Translations under genes and position numbers: made by a program
Shown here: positions 16,201 through 24,716 of the stretch, piece after piece
How positions within the stretch are numbered: the first letter of the stretch is position 1
Layout of the letters: each line of letters starts with the position of its first letter
Notes under the pieces: generated by a model
What the model was told of the DNA's origin: nothing
The model's input: the letters and a program-made list of their open reading frames with translations, nothing else
Database searches by the model: none
Assembly (NCBI RefSeq): GCF_018613875.1
Contig: NZ_JAGGPJ010000034.1
Span: forward strand, 1-64,000
DNA: 64,000 bases
Direction: 5' to 3'
From: Arthrobacter sp. ISL-28
GTDB taxonomy: Bacteria; Actinomycetota; Actinomycetes; Actinomycetales; Micrococcaceae

Positions 16201-17108
16201 ATGAACGATCGCACTGCACGCGCAGCCCTGACCCGACTCTTCGAACCCGGCGACCGTGTCGGGCGGGCCCTCGTGGGCAGGCTCGGCGCGTACGCCGCGT
16301 TGAGGCTTGCTACCGGCGCGCAGCCCGTACACGCCATTCCGGAGGCAACGGTCGAAGAACTGTCAGAGGTGTTGAGACGGTGGGCTCCGCGGGTTCCGGA
16401 GGTCGATCCGAAGAAGGACTTGGCCATCATCGAACGCCTGGGCGGCGGGTTTCTCATCCCAGGAGATGAGCGCTGGCCGGAGGGCTTGGATGATCTGCCT
16501 GACGCCCCGTACGGGCTGTGGTATCGGGGCAACATCGACGATGGCATCCCAGCGCCGTCGAAGTGTGTGGCCCTGACCGGATCCCGGGACTCGACCAGCT
16601 ACGGCGCCTCCGTTGCAGGCGACATGGTATACAGGTTGGCCCAACGTGGAATCTGCGTGATCTCAGGCCTTGCCTACGGCATAGATGCACACGCACACCG
16701 GGCCGCTTTGGCCGGAAGCCAGGGAGAAGGACCGGCAACCCTCGCGGTACTGGCCGGAGGCCTTGACCGAGACTACCCGTCCGGTAACGCCGATCTCGCG
16801 GCCGCGATCCGCGGCAACGGCCTGACGCTCTCAGAGCTCCCGCCCGGTTCCGCCCCGACCGGTACAGGTTTCTGCAGAGGAACCGCATCATCGCTGCCCT
16901 CGCCGGAGTCACGTGTGTCGTGGAGGCCCGCTGGCGCTCAGGTGCGCTGAACACCGCGCACCACGCCGAAACGATCGCCCGGCACGTGGCCGCCGTCCCC
17001 GGCAGCATCCACAGCGCAAACTCCGCAGGATGCCATCGGCTGCTGAGGGAAGGCGGAGCCGTGCTGGTCTCCGATGCAGCGGAACTAACTGAGCTGCTCG
17101 CCAGCTAA
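16201..17108 (+). pseudogene. dprA-like gene with a one-base deletion
   Basis: DprA/Smf-family protein, normally a RecA-loading ssDNA-binding protein for incoming DNA. It has an N-terminal SAM-like region, then the Rossmann fold: CVALTGSRDSTSYGASVAGD, ISGLAYGIDAHAHR and LAGGLDRDYPSG. After PPGSAPT (near 16858) the frame is lost; the correct sequence continues one frame over (RYRFLQRNRIIAAL...EARWRSGALNTAHHAETI) to the stop at 17106-17108. One missing C in a CC run explains it; the copy at 4390-4406 is intact there. It is either a true pseudogene or a sequencing error. Start at ATG 16201 with CAAAGGAC upstream. Expected length is about 302 aa. Confidence 0.85.
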
Positions 17109-17116
17109 GACTCCCG

Positions 17117-17203
17117 GGTGGCCGGTCCTTCCCGGGCCGGCCACCGCGGGCGGTCCGCCGCTCGTTAGCGGCTTGCACGTTGGGTCACCGGCGGCGGACC
17201 GCC
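17117..17203 (+). other. Conserved double hairpin after dprA
   Basis: The hairpin GGTGGCCGG / CCGGCCACC (~17117-17144) is a likely dprA terminator. It is followed by the stem GGCGGTCCGCCG (17149-17160) / CGGCGGACCGCC (17192-17203), identical to that at 6898-6952, with a different loop. Confidence 0.6.
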
Positions 17204-17280
17204 ATTCGCAAAACCAGGCGCCGGCTCAGCTGCCGCCCGCGACCCACCGCCGTGCCGGCTCACTTTGGGGATCTGTGGGC

Positions 17281-17603
17281 GCCCCAGGGAAAAGCTTGTT
17301 CGCAGAGCTCACAGGATCGGGCGTCCGCGGGCGCGGCCGGCTGTTGGGACCAGGACGCACCGTCGCAGAGCTCCGGACCCCCTGGCCCTGTCTTGTCTAC
17401 GACGTTTTGGCTGCTGTCCTGACGGATTGTACGTGTCCGCTCCGGCCCGTCTAGCCCCTCCTTCGTCGGGGCCTGCGGCGCAGGAAATGTCCCTCCGGCG
17501 CTCCTTCGTCGCTGATTTCCTCCGGGAATTTCCCGCCCCTTGCCCTGCGGGTAGACAGGCCTCCGTCGGCCACAGCTCCGCAAGCTTCGCCAGCAGCCAA
17601 AAC
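17281..17603 (+). repeat. Structured leader element, copy 5, before DUF4192 gene (core 17404-17603)
   Basis: Arms GTTTTGGCTGCTG (17404-17416) and CAGCAGCCAAAAC (17591-17603). The hairpin GCCCC TCCTTCGTC GGGGC has a shortened loop, and GGCCTCCGTCGGCC has a restored perfect stem. The upstream block (17281-17403) matches copies 2 and 3, with CCAGG/CCTGG in place of CCAGGGG/CCCCTGG. The sequence continues to CAGCAAAGGAC before the DUF4192 start. Confidence 0.8.
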
Positions 17604-17678
17604 AACGGGGGGAGAGGGGAAGCTGGCCGGTCACCTAAGCCGCCCCGCCCACCTAATCCTCAGCAAAGGACTTTCAAC

Positions 17679-18704
17679 ATGACCGACGCAATCCGCATCT
17701 CCAGCCCCGCCGACATCCTCGGTTTCATCCCGCACTCCCTCGGGTTCGTACCGCGGGAATCCTTCGTGTTCCTGACCATGCGGGGCAAGACGCTGGGCGC
17801 GACACTCCGCGTCGACGCCCCCGCGTTCGCGGAACCCGCCGGTTTCGCCCGCTCCATGGCTGACTATCTCGCACTGGACACTCAGGCCACGGCGGTGCTG
17901 CTGGCCATCTACACCGCCAGCACCGCGGCACCCGGACAGCCGCGCCCCTTCCACGACCACGTCGAGGCCGTCATTGAGGCGCTGGAGGGTGCAGGTACCC
18001 CGCTGCAGGACGCGTGGCTGATCACCCCGTCGCACTGGCAAAACCTGCTGTGCGACAGCGACGCCGGGTGCTGCCCACCCGAATCACTGGAATCCATCAC
18101 CGACGGGCAACTAAACGCGGAACTGGTGTTCCGCGGCAGCAGCTACCAAAAGACGCCCGGCACCAGCTACGCACCGTTCGCAGGCCCAGCAGACAGGGAG
18201 GAACAGATCCGTCATGCGCTCCCTGAAGTGCTCGGCGCGGAGCTGAATCCCGGCAGGGAACTGTGGGCCGACGCCCTGACCCGGGACGGCTGGACGGATC
18301 CGCAGACAGCGGTGGAGCTGCTGGCATGCTTCCAGCGCCCGGACCTGCGCGACACGTTGCTCTGCAACGTGATCAACCCGGACCTGCCGGACGCCGAGGA
18401 AAGCGGGAACCTGCTCATGGGAGAAGGTATCGCCCCGGACTGGAACCGCGTGGACCGGGCCCAGGAAACCGCCCGGGACCTCATCGACGCCGCGCCGGAA
18501 GGCTACCGGGCGCCACTGCTGACCCTGATCGGATGGCTGGCGTACCTCAAAGGTCAGTCGTCAGTAGCTGCGGACCACTTCAAGCTTGCTCTGGCTGATA
18601 CACCAGGCTACAGGCTCGCGGAACTGATGGACCAGCTGGTGAGCCGGGGAACCATCGCCCCGGTCGCGAAGAACCAGGCAACCGCCTATAAGCGTCACCG
18701 CTAA
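17679..18704 (+). CDS. DUF4192 protein
   Basis: A 341-aa full-length DUF4192 family protein, of unknown function, common in actinobacteria. The N-terminal signature IRISSPADILGFIPHSLGFVP is present; the C-terminal half (from about residue 185) is shared with the short paralogue at 281. There is no signal peptide, membrane segment or recognisable catalytic motif. ATG 17679 is 7 bases after AAAGGAC in the leader. It sits between a dprA-like gene and a small acidic gene, all behind the same kind of leader, which suggests a plasmid-linked DNA-handling role (inference only). Confidence 0.85.
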   Translation: MTDAIRISSPADILGFIPHSLGFVPRESFVFLTMRGKTLGATLRVDAPAFAEPAGFARSMADYLALDTQATAVLLAIYTASTAAPGQPRPFHDHVEAVIEALEGAGTPLQDAWLITPSHWQNLLCDSDAGCCPPESLESITDGQLNAELVFRGSSYQKTPGTSYAPFAGPADREEQIRHALPEVLGAELNPGRELWADALTRDGWTDPQTAVELLACFQRPDLRDTLLCNVINPDLPDAEESGNLLMGEGIAPDWNRVDRAQETARDLIDAAPEGYRAPLLTLIGWLAYLKGQSSVAADHFKLALADTPGYRLAELMDQLVSRGTIAPVAKNQATAYKRHR

Positions 18705-18711
18705 AAGCAAC

Positions 18712-18787
18712 GGGGCCGGACCGGGAAAACGGTCCGGCCCCTTGGGTGCGTCGGCGGCCTCCCCCGCATGCGCTCCTCCGGCCGCCG
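18712..18787 (+). terminator. Terminator plus conserved hairpin after DUF4192
   Basis: GGGGCCGGACC (18712-18722) / GGTCCGGCCCC (18731-18741) is a perfect 11-bp stem just after the stop. The second hairpin CGGCGGCC (18752-18759) / GGCCGCCG (18780-18787) matches that at 953-990. Confidence 0.65.
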
Positions 18788-18886
18788 ATCACGCTGCCGC
18801 GGGCGCAGCACCACAAGCGGGCAACGGTCCGGACGCCGGGCTACAGTGGAAAGGAACAACATCCACTACCGCTCGGGAGTAGCACT

Positions 18887-19039
18887 ATGAGCCACGAGTA
18901 CATCCTCACGGATGACGACGCCGCACCCGCTGGCGCCACCCACGCCCAAGACATGCTGGAACTGTGGATGTTGACCATGCCGCAGCCAGGCGCCCCCATC
19001 GTTGATATCTCCTGGGAGAAATCCCCGCTGGACTTTTAA
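18887..19039 (+). CDS. Small acidic conserved protein (50 aa)
   Basis: Paralogue of the 48-aa product at 1086, sharing TDDDAxP, the DxLEL segment and a C-terminal PxDxSxxxxPxD pattern. Function unknown. ATG 18887 is 40 bases after a TACAGT -10-like box (18842-18847), the same spacing as in the first copy, so it probably has its own promoter rather than relying on read-through from DUF4192. Confidence 0.6.
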   Translation: MSHEYILTDDDAAPAGATHAQDMLELWMLTMPQPGAPIVDISWEKSPLDF

Positions 19040-19527
19040 ATTTCTGCAACGATGACGCTGCAGCACTGATTTTCCTAATTCTGTATTAGCGGCTCCATTT
19101 GGGCTTCCGAAGCCGCTGCCGTGACGGGTTTCCTGACACCCCGCGCCGGTGGACTCCTATAGATTTCCTGGCTCTGGAGGCCTCGCAAAAGAGCGGTGGC
19201 CACTTGGCAGATTAGGTCTCTCGAAACCCGTCTCACAGCTTTGCGTGACCTGCCCTGTTCACTTGCCCAGCGGTTACTGGGTCGCTAGGGAGTGTCTGCG
19301 AATTCTGCAGGGCCGCCAGGTTGATGCTCTTTGTGGTGCGAGCCCATCGAGGGGAGACCTCCCTCTAAATTGCCGAGCCTTCGAGCTCTTGATTAAGACT
19401 GAGGCCCCCTGGATGAGCCGGTGTCACGAACGGCTAGTGAGATGGCGGACCAACGAGTCCTGGAATTAGGTCGCCGCGTGCCCCGAACAGGCTCACCCAT
19501 GACAGGGAGAAGAGTTAGGAGCAGGAA
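19040..19527. other. Intergenic stretch before IS110 element 3
   Basis: Position ~19050 carries a weak relic of the hairpin-element box (GACGCTGCAGCACTGATTTTCC). The rest shows no gene. The last ~250 bases are the likely non-coding left end (possible bridge RNA) of the IS110 element that follows. Confidence 0.35.
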
Positions 19528-20745
19528 TTGAACGTGTACTGCGGCCTCGACTGGGCCGAAAATCACCATGACATCGCGCTCGTCAACGAAGCCGGCGAGC
19601 GATTGGCAAAACAACGCATCACCGATGACGCCGCAGGCTACAAGATCCTGCTGGATCTCCTCGTTGCGCACGGCGACACCCCGCAGGCCCCGATTCCCAT
19701 AGCAATCGAGACCAGCCACGGACTCCTCGTAGCCACCCTGCGAACAGGAACACGCCAGGTCTACGCCGTGAACCCGCTCTCAGCCGCCCGATGCCGGGAC
19801 CGGCACGCAGTTTCCGGCAAGAAATCCGACCACGGCGACGCGCTCGTCCTGGCCAATATCCTGCGCACCGACATGGCAGCCCACCGGCCTCTGCCCCAGG
19901 ACAGCGAACTGGCCCGGGCCATCACTGTCCTCGCCCGAGCTCAACAAGACGCCGTCTGGGCACGGCAACAAATAGCCAACCAAGTTCGCTCGCTCCTGCG
20001 CTACTACTACCCCGCAGCGCTACAAGCGTTCCTTGGCAAACAGAATGGCCTCACCCGAGACGACGCCCGCATCATCCTGACCATTGCTCCCACCCCGGCC
20101 CGCGCAGCGAAACTAACAACAACACAGCTGCAGTCGGCCCTTCGCCGATCAGGACGCAGCAGGGGAATCGAGGCAGAAGCAGGCAGGCTCAAGGAGATAT
20201 TCCGTGGCACCTATGCCCGACACCCCCAGCCAGTCGAGGACGCTATGGGGCTGCAACTAGCAGCCCTGCTGCTGCAACTGGACGCCGCATGCACGGCAGC
20301 AGACCGGCTCGCCCAGGCCGTTGAAGAGGCATTCCTGAAGCACCCAGACGCACAAATTCTCCTGAGCTTCCCAGGCTTAGGCGTTCAACTCGGAGCACGA
20401 ATACTGGCAGAGGTAGGCGACGACCCCACTCGGTTCGTCGACGCCCGAGCGCTAAAGGCCTACGCCGGATCAGCTCCGATCACGCGCGCATCTGGGAAAA
20501 AGACCTACGTCGGCCGACGATACGTCAAAAACCACCGGCTGATGCACGCAGGATTCCTCTGGGCCTTCGCCTCCCTCAAATGCTCCAAAGGCGCCAACGG
20601 ACACTACCGACGGCGCCGCGCAGCTGGAGACTGGCACGCAGCTGCCCAACGCAACCTCTTCAACCGATTCCTCGGCCAGCTCTACTACTGCCTTCAGAGC
20701 CGGAATCTATTCGACGAGCATCAGGCCTTCGCGTCTGCCGCCTGA
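19528..20745 (+). CDS. IS110-family transposase (third element)
   Basis: About 405 aa. N-terminal DEDD domain (YCGLDWAENHHDIALV, ETSHGLLV, and SGKKSDHGDALVLANIL) and transposase-20 C-terminal domain (LLSFPGLGVQLGARILAEVGDD, AYAGSAPITRASGKK). A third IS species, unlike those at 7664 and 13832. The start is taken as TTG 19528 with AGGAG about 8 bases upstream. No inverted repeats were seen. Confidence 0.88.
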   Translation: MNVYCGLDWAENHHDIALVNEAGERLAKQRITDDAAGYKILLDLLVAHGDTPQAPIPIAIETSHGLLVATLRTGTRQVYAVNPLSAARCRDRHAVSGKKSDHGDALVLANILRTDMAAHRPLPQDSELARAITVLARAQQDAVWARQQIANQVRSLLRYYYPAALQAFLGKQNGLTRDDARIILTIAPTPARAAKLTTTQLQSALRRSGRSRGIEAEAGRLKEIFRGTYARHPQPVEDAMGLQLAALLLQLDAACTAADRLAQAVEEAFLKHPDAQILLSFPGLGVQLGARILAEVGDDPTRFVDARALKAYAGSAPITRASGKKTYVGRRYVKNHRLMHAGFLWAFASLKCSKGANGHYRRRRAAGDWHAAAQRNLFNRFLGQLYYCLQSRNLFDEHQAFASAA

Positions 20746-20835
20746 CCAGAACCCCATCAAACAACCCAAGACTCTTCAACGGCCGGGATCGGTCGTAATG
20801 CCGTGCTGCCGCAGTGCGCCTGCGACTCGCTGACG

Positions 20836-20906
20836 GCTAGCCTGAAGACGTTCCATTGCTGAGGAACAACCAGATGAGGCCGACGCCATATGGCGTCGGC
20901 CTCATC
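20836..20906. terminator. Hairpin element D
   Basis: Box GACGTTCCATTGCTGAGGAACAACCA followed by a 16-bp perfect stem (20873-20888 / 20891-20906) with loop TA. It lacks the GCACC...AGATTTC part seen in elements A and B. It lies just beyond the IS110 element. Confidence 0.45.
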
Positions 20907-20949
20907 ATCCTGACGTTAAGGTCCAGGCCCACAGGTAGCATGGGAATGT

Positions 20950-21014
20950 CTTTTTTGCCGAGGGACAAAGGTAAGGCCGGCACCGACTTGAACTGGTCCC
21001 CAAAAGTTGGACTG
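20950..21014. repeat. Half hairpin element (F) cut by an IS3-type end
   Basis: TTTTTTGCCGAGGGACAAAG, then AAGGCCGGCACC, matches the 5' half of element E (30726-30758), but the returning arm is missing. Instead an IS3-like terminus begins at 20989 (TGAACTGGTCCCCAAAAGTT, then GGACTG, to 21014). No transposase for that end is present, so this is a solo IS end that truncated the hairpin element. Confidence 0.5.
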
Positions 21015-21127
21015 GCTAACTAAGAGCCTAGAGCAGTGTCATTGGATCGGGGGTTCCGTATGGGCTCGCAGGGCTGTTGACCCGGCGCATATGCCGCCGT
21101 ACTGCCGGCGGCCCCGCTTTCCAGTAG

Positions 21128-21170
21128 CCGAAAGAGCTCCCTTCCAAGGCTAGGAAGGGAGCTCTTTCGG
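21128..21170 (-). terminator. SulP gene terminator
   Basis: Perfect 18-bp stem (21128-21145 / 21153-21170; CCGAAAGAGCTCCCTTCC and its complement) with a 7-base loop, 13 bases beyond the SulP stop codon. Confidence 0.8.
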
Positions 21171-21182
21171 GTTTATCTGTGG

Positions 21183-22706
21183 TCAGTGGCTAGCGCCGAG
21201 TTTGCCGCCGAGGCGTTCGCGCATGAGGGTGCTGGCGTCGTTGAGGCCCACGATCTTCACGTCCTTGCCGTGGTGGTGGTATTTCTCGGTGATGGCGTCC
21301 AGCGCCGCGATGGTCGATGCGTCCCAAAGGTGGGAGGCGTGCATGTCGATGACGACGTGCTCGGGGTCGAGGGCGTATTCGAACTGGGTGTAGAGGTCGT
21401 TGGAGGAGGCGAAGAAGAGTTCGCCGTCGACCACGTAGGTGGCCGTTTCGTGGCCGCCGATGGTCTTGACGGTGCGTTCGACGGTGACGAAGTGCGCGAC
21501 GCGGCGGGCGAACAGGACCATGGCCACGATGACGCCGACGCCGACGCCGATTGCCAGGTTGTGCGTGGCGACGGTACCGATGACGGTAGCGACCATGACC
21601 ATGGTTTCGCTCTTGGGCATCATCTTCAGGGTCCGGGGCTGGATGCTGTGCCAGTCGAAGGTGGCCACGGAAACGAAGATCATCACGGCCACGAGTGCGG
21701 CCATGGGGATGACGGAGACGACGTCGCCAAGGACGACGACGAGGATCAGCAGGAAGACCCCGGCGAGGAAGGTGGAGATCCGGGTGCGGGCGCCGGAGGC
21801 TTTGACGTTGATCATGGTCTGGCCGATCATGGCGCAGCCGCCCATGCCGCCGAAGAAGCCGGTGACGATGTTGGCAACGCCCTGGCCCCAGGCCTCGCGG
21901 GTCTTGTGGGAGCGGGTGTCCGTGACGTCGTCGACCAGTTTGGCCGTCATCAGGGATTCGAGCAGGCCGACGAAAGCCATGGCCAGGGCGAACGGGAAGA
22001 TGATCTGCAGCGTTTCGAGGCTGAAGGGTACGTTCGGGATGAACAGGGTCGGCAGGGAATCGGGCAGGTCGCCCTTGTCGCCCACGGTCGGGACCGCGAC
22101 GGCGGCGAAGACGGTAATGAGGGTTAGAACCACGATTGCTACCAGCGGGGCCGGGACGGCCTTGGTGAGCTTGGGCAGGCCGAAGACAATCACCAGGCCC
22201 AGTGCGACGAGGGGGTAGACCAGCCACGGAACACCGAGGAGTTCGGGGACCTGGGACATGAAGATCAGGATGGCCAGGGCGTTGACGAAGCCCACCATGA
22301 CCGAGCGGGGAATGAACCGCATGAGCTTCGCGACCCCGGAGAGTCCCAGGATGATCTGGAAGATGCCGGCCAGGATGACGGCGGCGACGAAGTAGTCGAC
22401 ACCATGGGACTTCACCAGTGGGGCTATGACCAGGGCGATAGCGCCGGTGGCCGCGGAGATCATGGCAGGGCGTCCGCCGACGAAGGCGATGGTGACGGCC
22501 ATGGTGAAGGATGCGAAGAGCCCGATCCGAGGGTCGACGCCGGCGATGATCGAGAAAGCGATCGCTTCCGGGATCAGGGCCAGGGCCACGACGAGGCCGG
22601 CGAGGACCTCGGTCTTGAGCCGGCGCGGTGACATCAGGGTTCCGCGGACCGCTTGAAGCTGTTCAGGGGTGAACGCCGGCGGGTGTTCGGCTTTGGTGAC
22701 GGCCAT
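21183..22706 (-). CDS. SulP-family anion transporter
   Basis: A 507-aa inner-membrane transporter of sulfate, bicarbonate or a related anion. It has ten or more hydrophobic segments (first at ~30-55, VLAGLVVALALIPEAIAFSII, the SulP signature with the conserved PEA), then a cytosolic STAS domain (~410-495; VIDMHASHLWDASTIAALD). It is complete, with a strong terminator after it. It is divergent from a MerR regulator with a perfect dyad between them, so the pair is probably co-regulated. Which anion cannot be read from sequence; the carbonic anhydrase at 3492 makes bicarbonate one possibility. Confidence 0.9.
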   Translation of the reverse strand: MAVTKAEHPPAFTPEQLQAVRGTLMSPRRLKTEVLAGLVVALALIPEAIAFSIIAGVDPRIGLFASFTMAVTIAFVGGRPAMISAATGAIALVIAPLVKSHGVDYFVAAVILAGIFQIILGLSGVAKLMRFIPRSVMVGFVNALAILIFMSQVPELLGVPWLVYPLVALGLVIVFGLPKLTKAVPAPLVAIVVLTLITVFAAVAVPTVGDKGDLPDSLPTLFIPNVPFSLETLQIIFPFALAMAFVGLLESLMTAKLVDDVTDTRSHKTREAWGQGVANIVTGFFGGMGGCAMIGQTMINVKASGARTRISTFLAGVFLLILVVVLGDVVSVIPMAALVAVMIFVSVATFDWHSIQPRTLKMMPKSETMVMVATVIGTVATHNLAIGVGVGVIVAMVLFARRVAHFVTVERTVKTIGGHETATYVVDGELFFASSNDLYTQFEYALDPEHVVIDMHASHLWDASTIAALDAITEKYHHHGKDVKIVGLNDASTLMRERLGGKLGASH

Positions 22707-22828
22707 TGCTGGCTCCGTTCATGGTCAAGAAGACGCGCGTCTGCGGCTTCGTTTTGCTAATGAATGAGGGGGCGCAACGCCGCGCCGGGAAGAGGGGGAA
22801 TTAGTCTTGAAGGTCTCACCCCACTACA

Positions 22829-22860
22829 TAAACCCTACCCTAACGTGATGGTAGGGTTTA
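22829..22860. promoter_or_regulatory. MerR operator between sulP and merR
   Basis: Perfect 11-bp dyad TAAACCCTACC (22829-22839) / GGTAGGGTTTA (22850-22860) with a 10-bp gap, 25 bases before the MerR start. The size and placement fit a MerR-family binding site. Confidence 0.7.
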
Positions 22861-22884
22861 AATTCGAACAGGACGGAGGAGCTG

Positions 22885-23265
22885 ATGACGGCTAAGACCA
22901 GCAGCACCAACACCATGCACATCGGCGAACTGGCAGAGCGGACGGGCCTGTCCCTGCGGACCATCCGCCACTACGACGACGTGGGGCTTCTCCCTGCAAC
23001 AGCGCGGACCGACGGCGGGTTCAGGGTGTTCTCCGAAGATGACTTCGAACGCCTCATGGTCATCAAGCAGATGAAGCCGTTGGGTTTCTCGCTCGAGGAA
23101 ATGGCTGAAATCCTTGCCCTCCTTGCCGCCCCGGGAGAAGCGCTGCCAGAAGAGTCCGGAGCCCTGTCGGGATTCCTGGAGAGGGCTGTGCATCAGCGAG
23201 CCAAAATGGCGCGGAACCTGGCCCAGGCCGATGAGTTCATTGAAAGGCTTAGCGCCCGCTCCTGA
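22885..23265 (+). CDS. MerR-family transcriptional regulator
   Basis: A 126-aa protein. The N-terminal winged helix is classic: HIGELAERTGLSLRTIRHYDDVGLLP, then GFRVFSEDDFERL and the coiled-coil start MKPLGFSLEEMAEIL. The short C-terminal dimerization helix has no effector domain and no obvious Cys metal site. GGACGGAGG lies just before ATG 22885. It is divergent from sulP, and the dyad between them makes sulP its likely target. Confidence 0.9.
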   Translation: MTAKTSSTNTMHIGELAERTGLSLRTIRHYDDVGLLPATARTDGGFRVFSEDDFERLMVIKQMKPLGFSLEEMAEILALLAAPGEALPEESGALSGFLERAVHQRAKMARNLAQADEFIERLSARS

Positions 23266-23320
23266 ATAGATACCTGCGCCGAAGGTCTACCGTGTGCCAG
23301 CAGGAGGCAGGAAATGAGGG

Positions 23321-24208
23321 CTAAGCCGCGAGGACGTGGGCACGGTACCGTATCGGGCTGAGGCCTTTGAGCTTCGTTGAGATCCTTTCGGTGTTATACC
23401 AGTGGATGTACTCGTGCAGTGCCGCTTCTAAAGCGTCGACGCCAAGGAAACGGACGCGATTGAAGAGTTCTTCCTTGAGGTGACCGAAGAAGTTCTCCAT
23501 CACCGCGTTGTCGTAGCAGTTGGCTTTGCGGGACATCGATTGGACCGCGCCGGCGTCCGTCAAGAGTCTGCGCCAGGAGACGTGCTGGTATTGGAATCCT
23601 TGGTCGGAGTGCACGAGTGGTTTCTGTCCCTTCTCCAGGGTGGCCAGTGCGCCGCGCAGTGATGAGTTGGTCAGTTCCAGATTGGGCGAGGTTCCAATGG
23701 CGTAGGAGATGATTTGCCGGTCGAAGAGGTCCATGACCGGTGATAGGTAGAGTTTCCTGTCGCCGACGCTGAACTCGGTTACGTCAGTCACCCACTTCTC
23801 GTTCGGGCTGTCGGCATCAAACTTCCGGTTCAGCAGGTTCGGCGCAACAACGCCCTGCGCGCCCTGGTAAGAGTTATAGCGCTTCTTCTGCCGGACCTTG
23901 CAGACTAGCCGGAGTAAACGCATCAGCTTCAACACGGTCTTCTTCGCGACCGTCCACCCTTGCTTGACCAGTTCGGTGTGGACGCGGCGGTGCCCGTACC
24001 GGGCGCGGCTCTTCTCGAAGATACCCGTGACCGCGGCTTTGAGGTCTGCTTGCGGGTCAGGGGCCAGCAGTCGCGCTTGGTGATAAAAGAACGTCGACCG
24101 GGGCAGCCCGGCAACGTCCAGAAGAACGTCCAACCGGTGTTCGGCCTTGAGAGCGATGACAGCGCGGACCTTTAGCGCTGTTCCTCGTCCCTCAAGGCGT
24201 TTACTTTT
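23321..24208 (-). CDS. IS3 transposase OrfB (made by -1 frameshift)
   Basis: DDE integrase-like transposase. An HTH_21 segment (VAGLPRSTFFYHQARLL, RYGHRRVHTELVKQG) is followed by the rve core with D (VTDVTEF), D (HSDQGFQ) and E (NFFGHLKEE). It has no good start of its own; it joins OrfA through -1 slippage at GGGAAAAG (A4G at 24204-24208, minus strand), where OrfA reads FLGKVNAL and the -1 frame reads KSKRLEG. Full OrfAB is about 450 aa. Confidence 0.85.
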   Translation of the reverse strand, partial: KSKRLEGRGTALKVRAVIALKAEHRLDVLLDVAGLPRSTFFYHQARLLAPDPQADLKAAVTGIFEKSRARYGHRRVHTELVKQGWTVAKKTVLKLMRLLRLVCKVRQKKRYNSYQGAQGVVAPNLLNRKFDADSPNEKWVTDVTEFSVGDRKLYLSPVMDLFDRQIISYAIGTSPNLELTNSSLRGALATLEKGQKPLVHSDQGFQYQHVSWRRLLTDAGAVQSMSRKANCYDNAVMENFFGHLKEELFNRVRFLGVDALEAALHEYIHWYNTERISTKLKGLSPIRYRAHVLAA

Positions 24209-24660
24209 CCCAGGAAGGCCACCTCTGCCCGCAAGCGCTCGTTCTCGCGGCGCAGCCGCTGCAGCTCCGACTCTGGCTGCGTTGGCGCCTTGGGAGGTGA
24301 TATAGGTCGGCCGGGTGATTTCGGGCGCAAGCCGTCCTCGCCCTCGTTGCGGTATATCCGTGCCCACTTCTTGATCAGATCCGGCGAGGAAAGCTGAAGC
24401 TCCTGTGCCAGGGCGACTTGGCTCTCGCCGGCCTGGAACCGGCGCACCGCGGCGAGTTTGAACTCGAACGAGAACTTCCGCTTGGTTGATTTGGTCACTA
24501 GCGCCGTACCTCCGCGAACTCTCCACAGGTTGTGAATGCGGATGACAGCTTTCGAGCGGACCCCTAGCCTCGTCGCCACTGACTTCGCACCCCAGCCAAT
24601 TTCGAACAACGCTACCGCGGCCTCGCGCTGTTCCTCAGATAACGAACTACTTTCCTGCAT
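24172..24660 (-). CDS. IS3 OrfA (HTH, leucine-zipper protein)
   Basis: A 162-aa protein. It has two HTH segments (REAAVALFEIGWGAKSVATRL; FSFEFKLAAVRRFQAGESQ) and a coiled coil near the end (ESELQRLRRENERLRAEVAFLGK). The layout is that of the IS150-like subgroup. It ends with stop TAA just after the slippage site, as expected for a frameshift-regulated IS3 element. ATG 24660 opens MQESSSLSEEQREAA. Confidence 0.85.
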   Translation of the reverse strand: MQESSSLSEEQREAAVALFEIGWGAKSVATRLGVRSKAVIRIHNLWRVRGGTALVTKSTKRKFSFEFKLAAVRRFQAGESQVALAQELQLSSPDLIKKWARIYRNEGEDGLRPKSPGRPISPPKAPTQPESELQRLRRENERLRAEVAFLGKVNALRDEEQR

Positions 24661-24665
24661 AAAGA

Positions 24666-24716
24666 CTGCTCCCCGAAAGTGCGGACTGATTTCTCAGTCC
24701 AACTTTCGGGGAGCAG
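24666..24716. repeat. Nested hairpin at the IS3 right end
   Basis: CTGCTCCCCGAAAGT (24666-24680) pairs with ACTTTCGGGGAGCAG (24702-24716), and inside it GGACTGA (24683-24689) pairs with TCAGTCC (24694-24700). A palindromic terminus like this suggests that two IS ends lie head to head, or an inverted partial duplication of the end. Confidence 0.8.
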
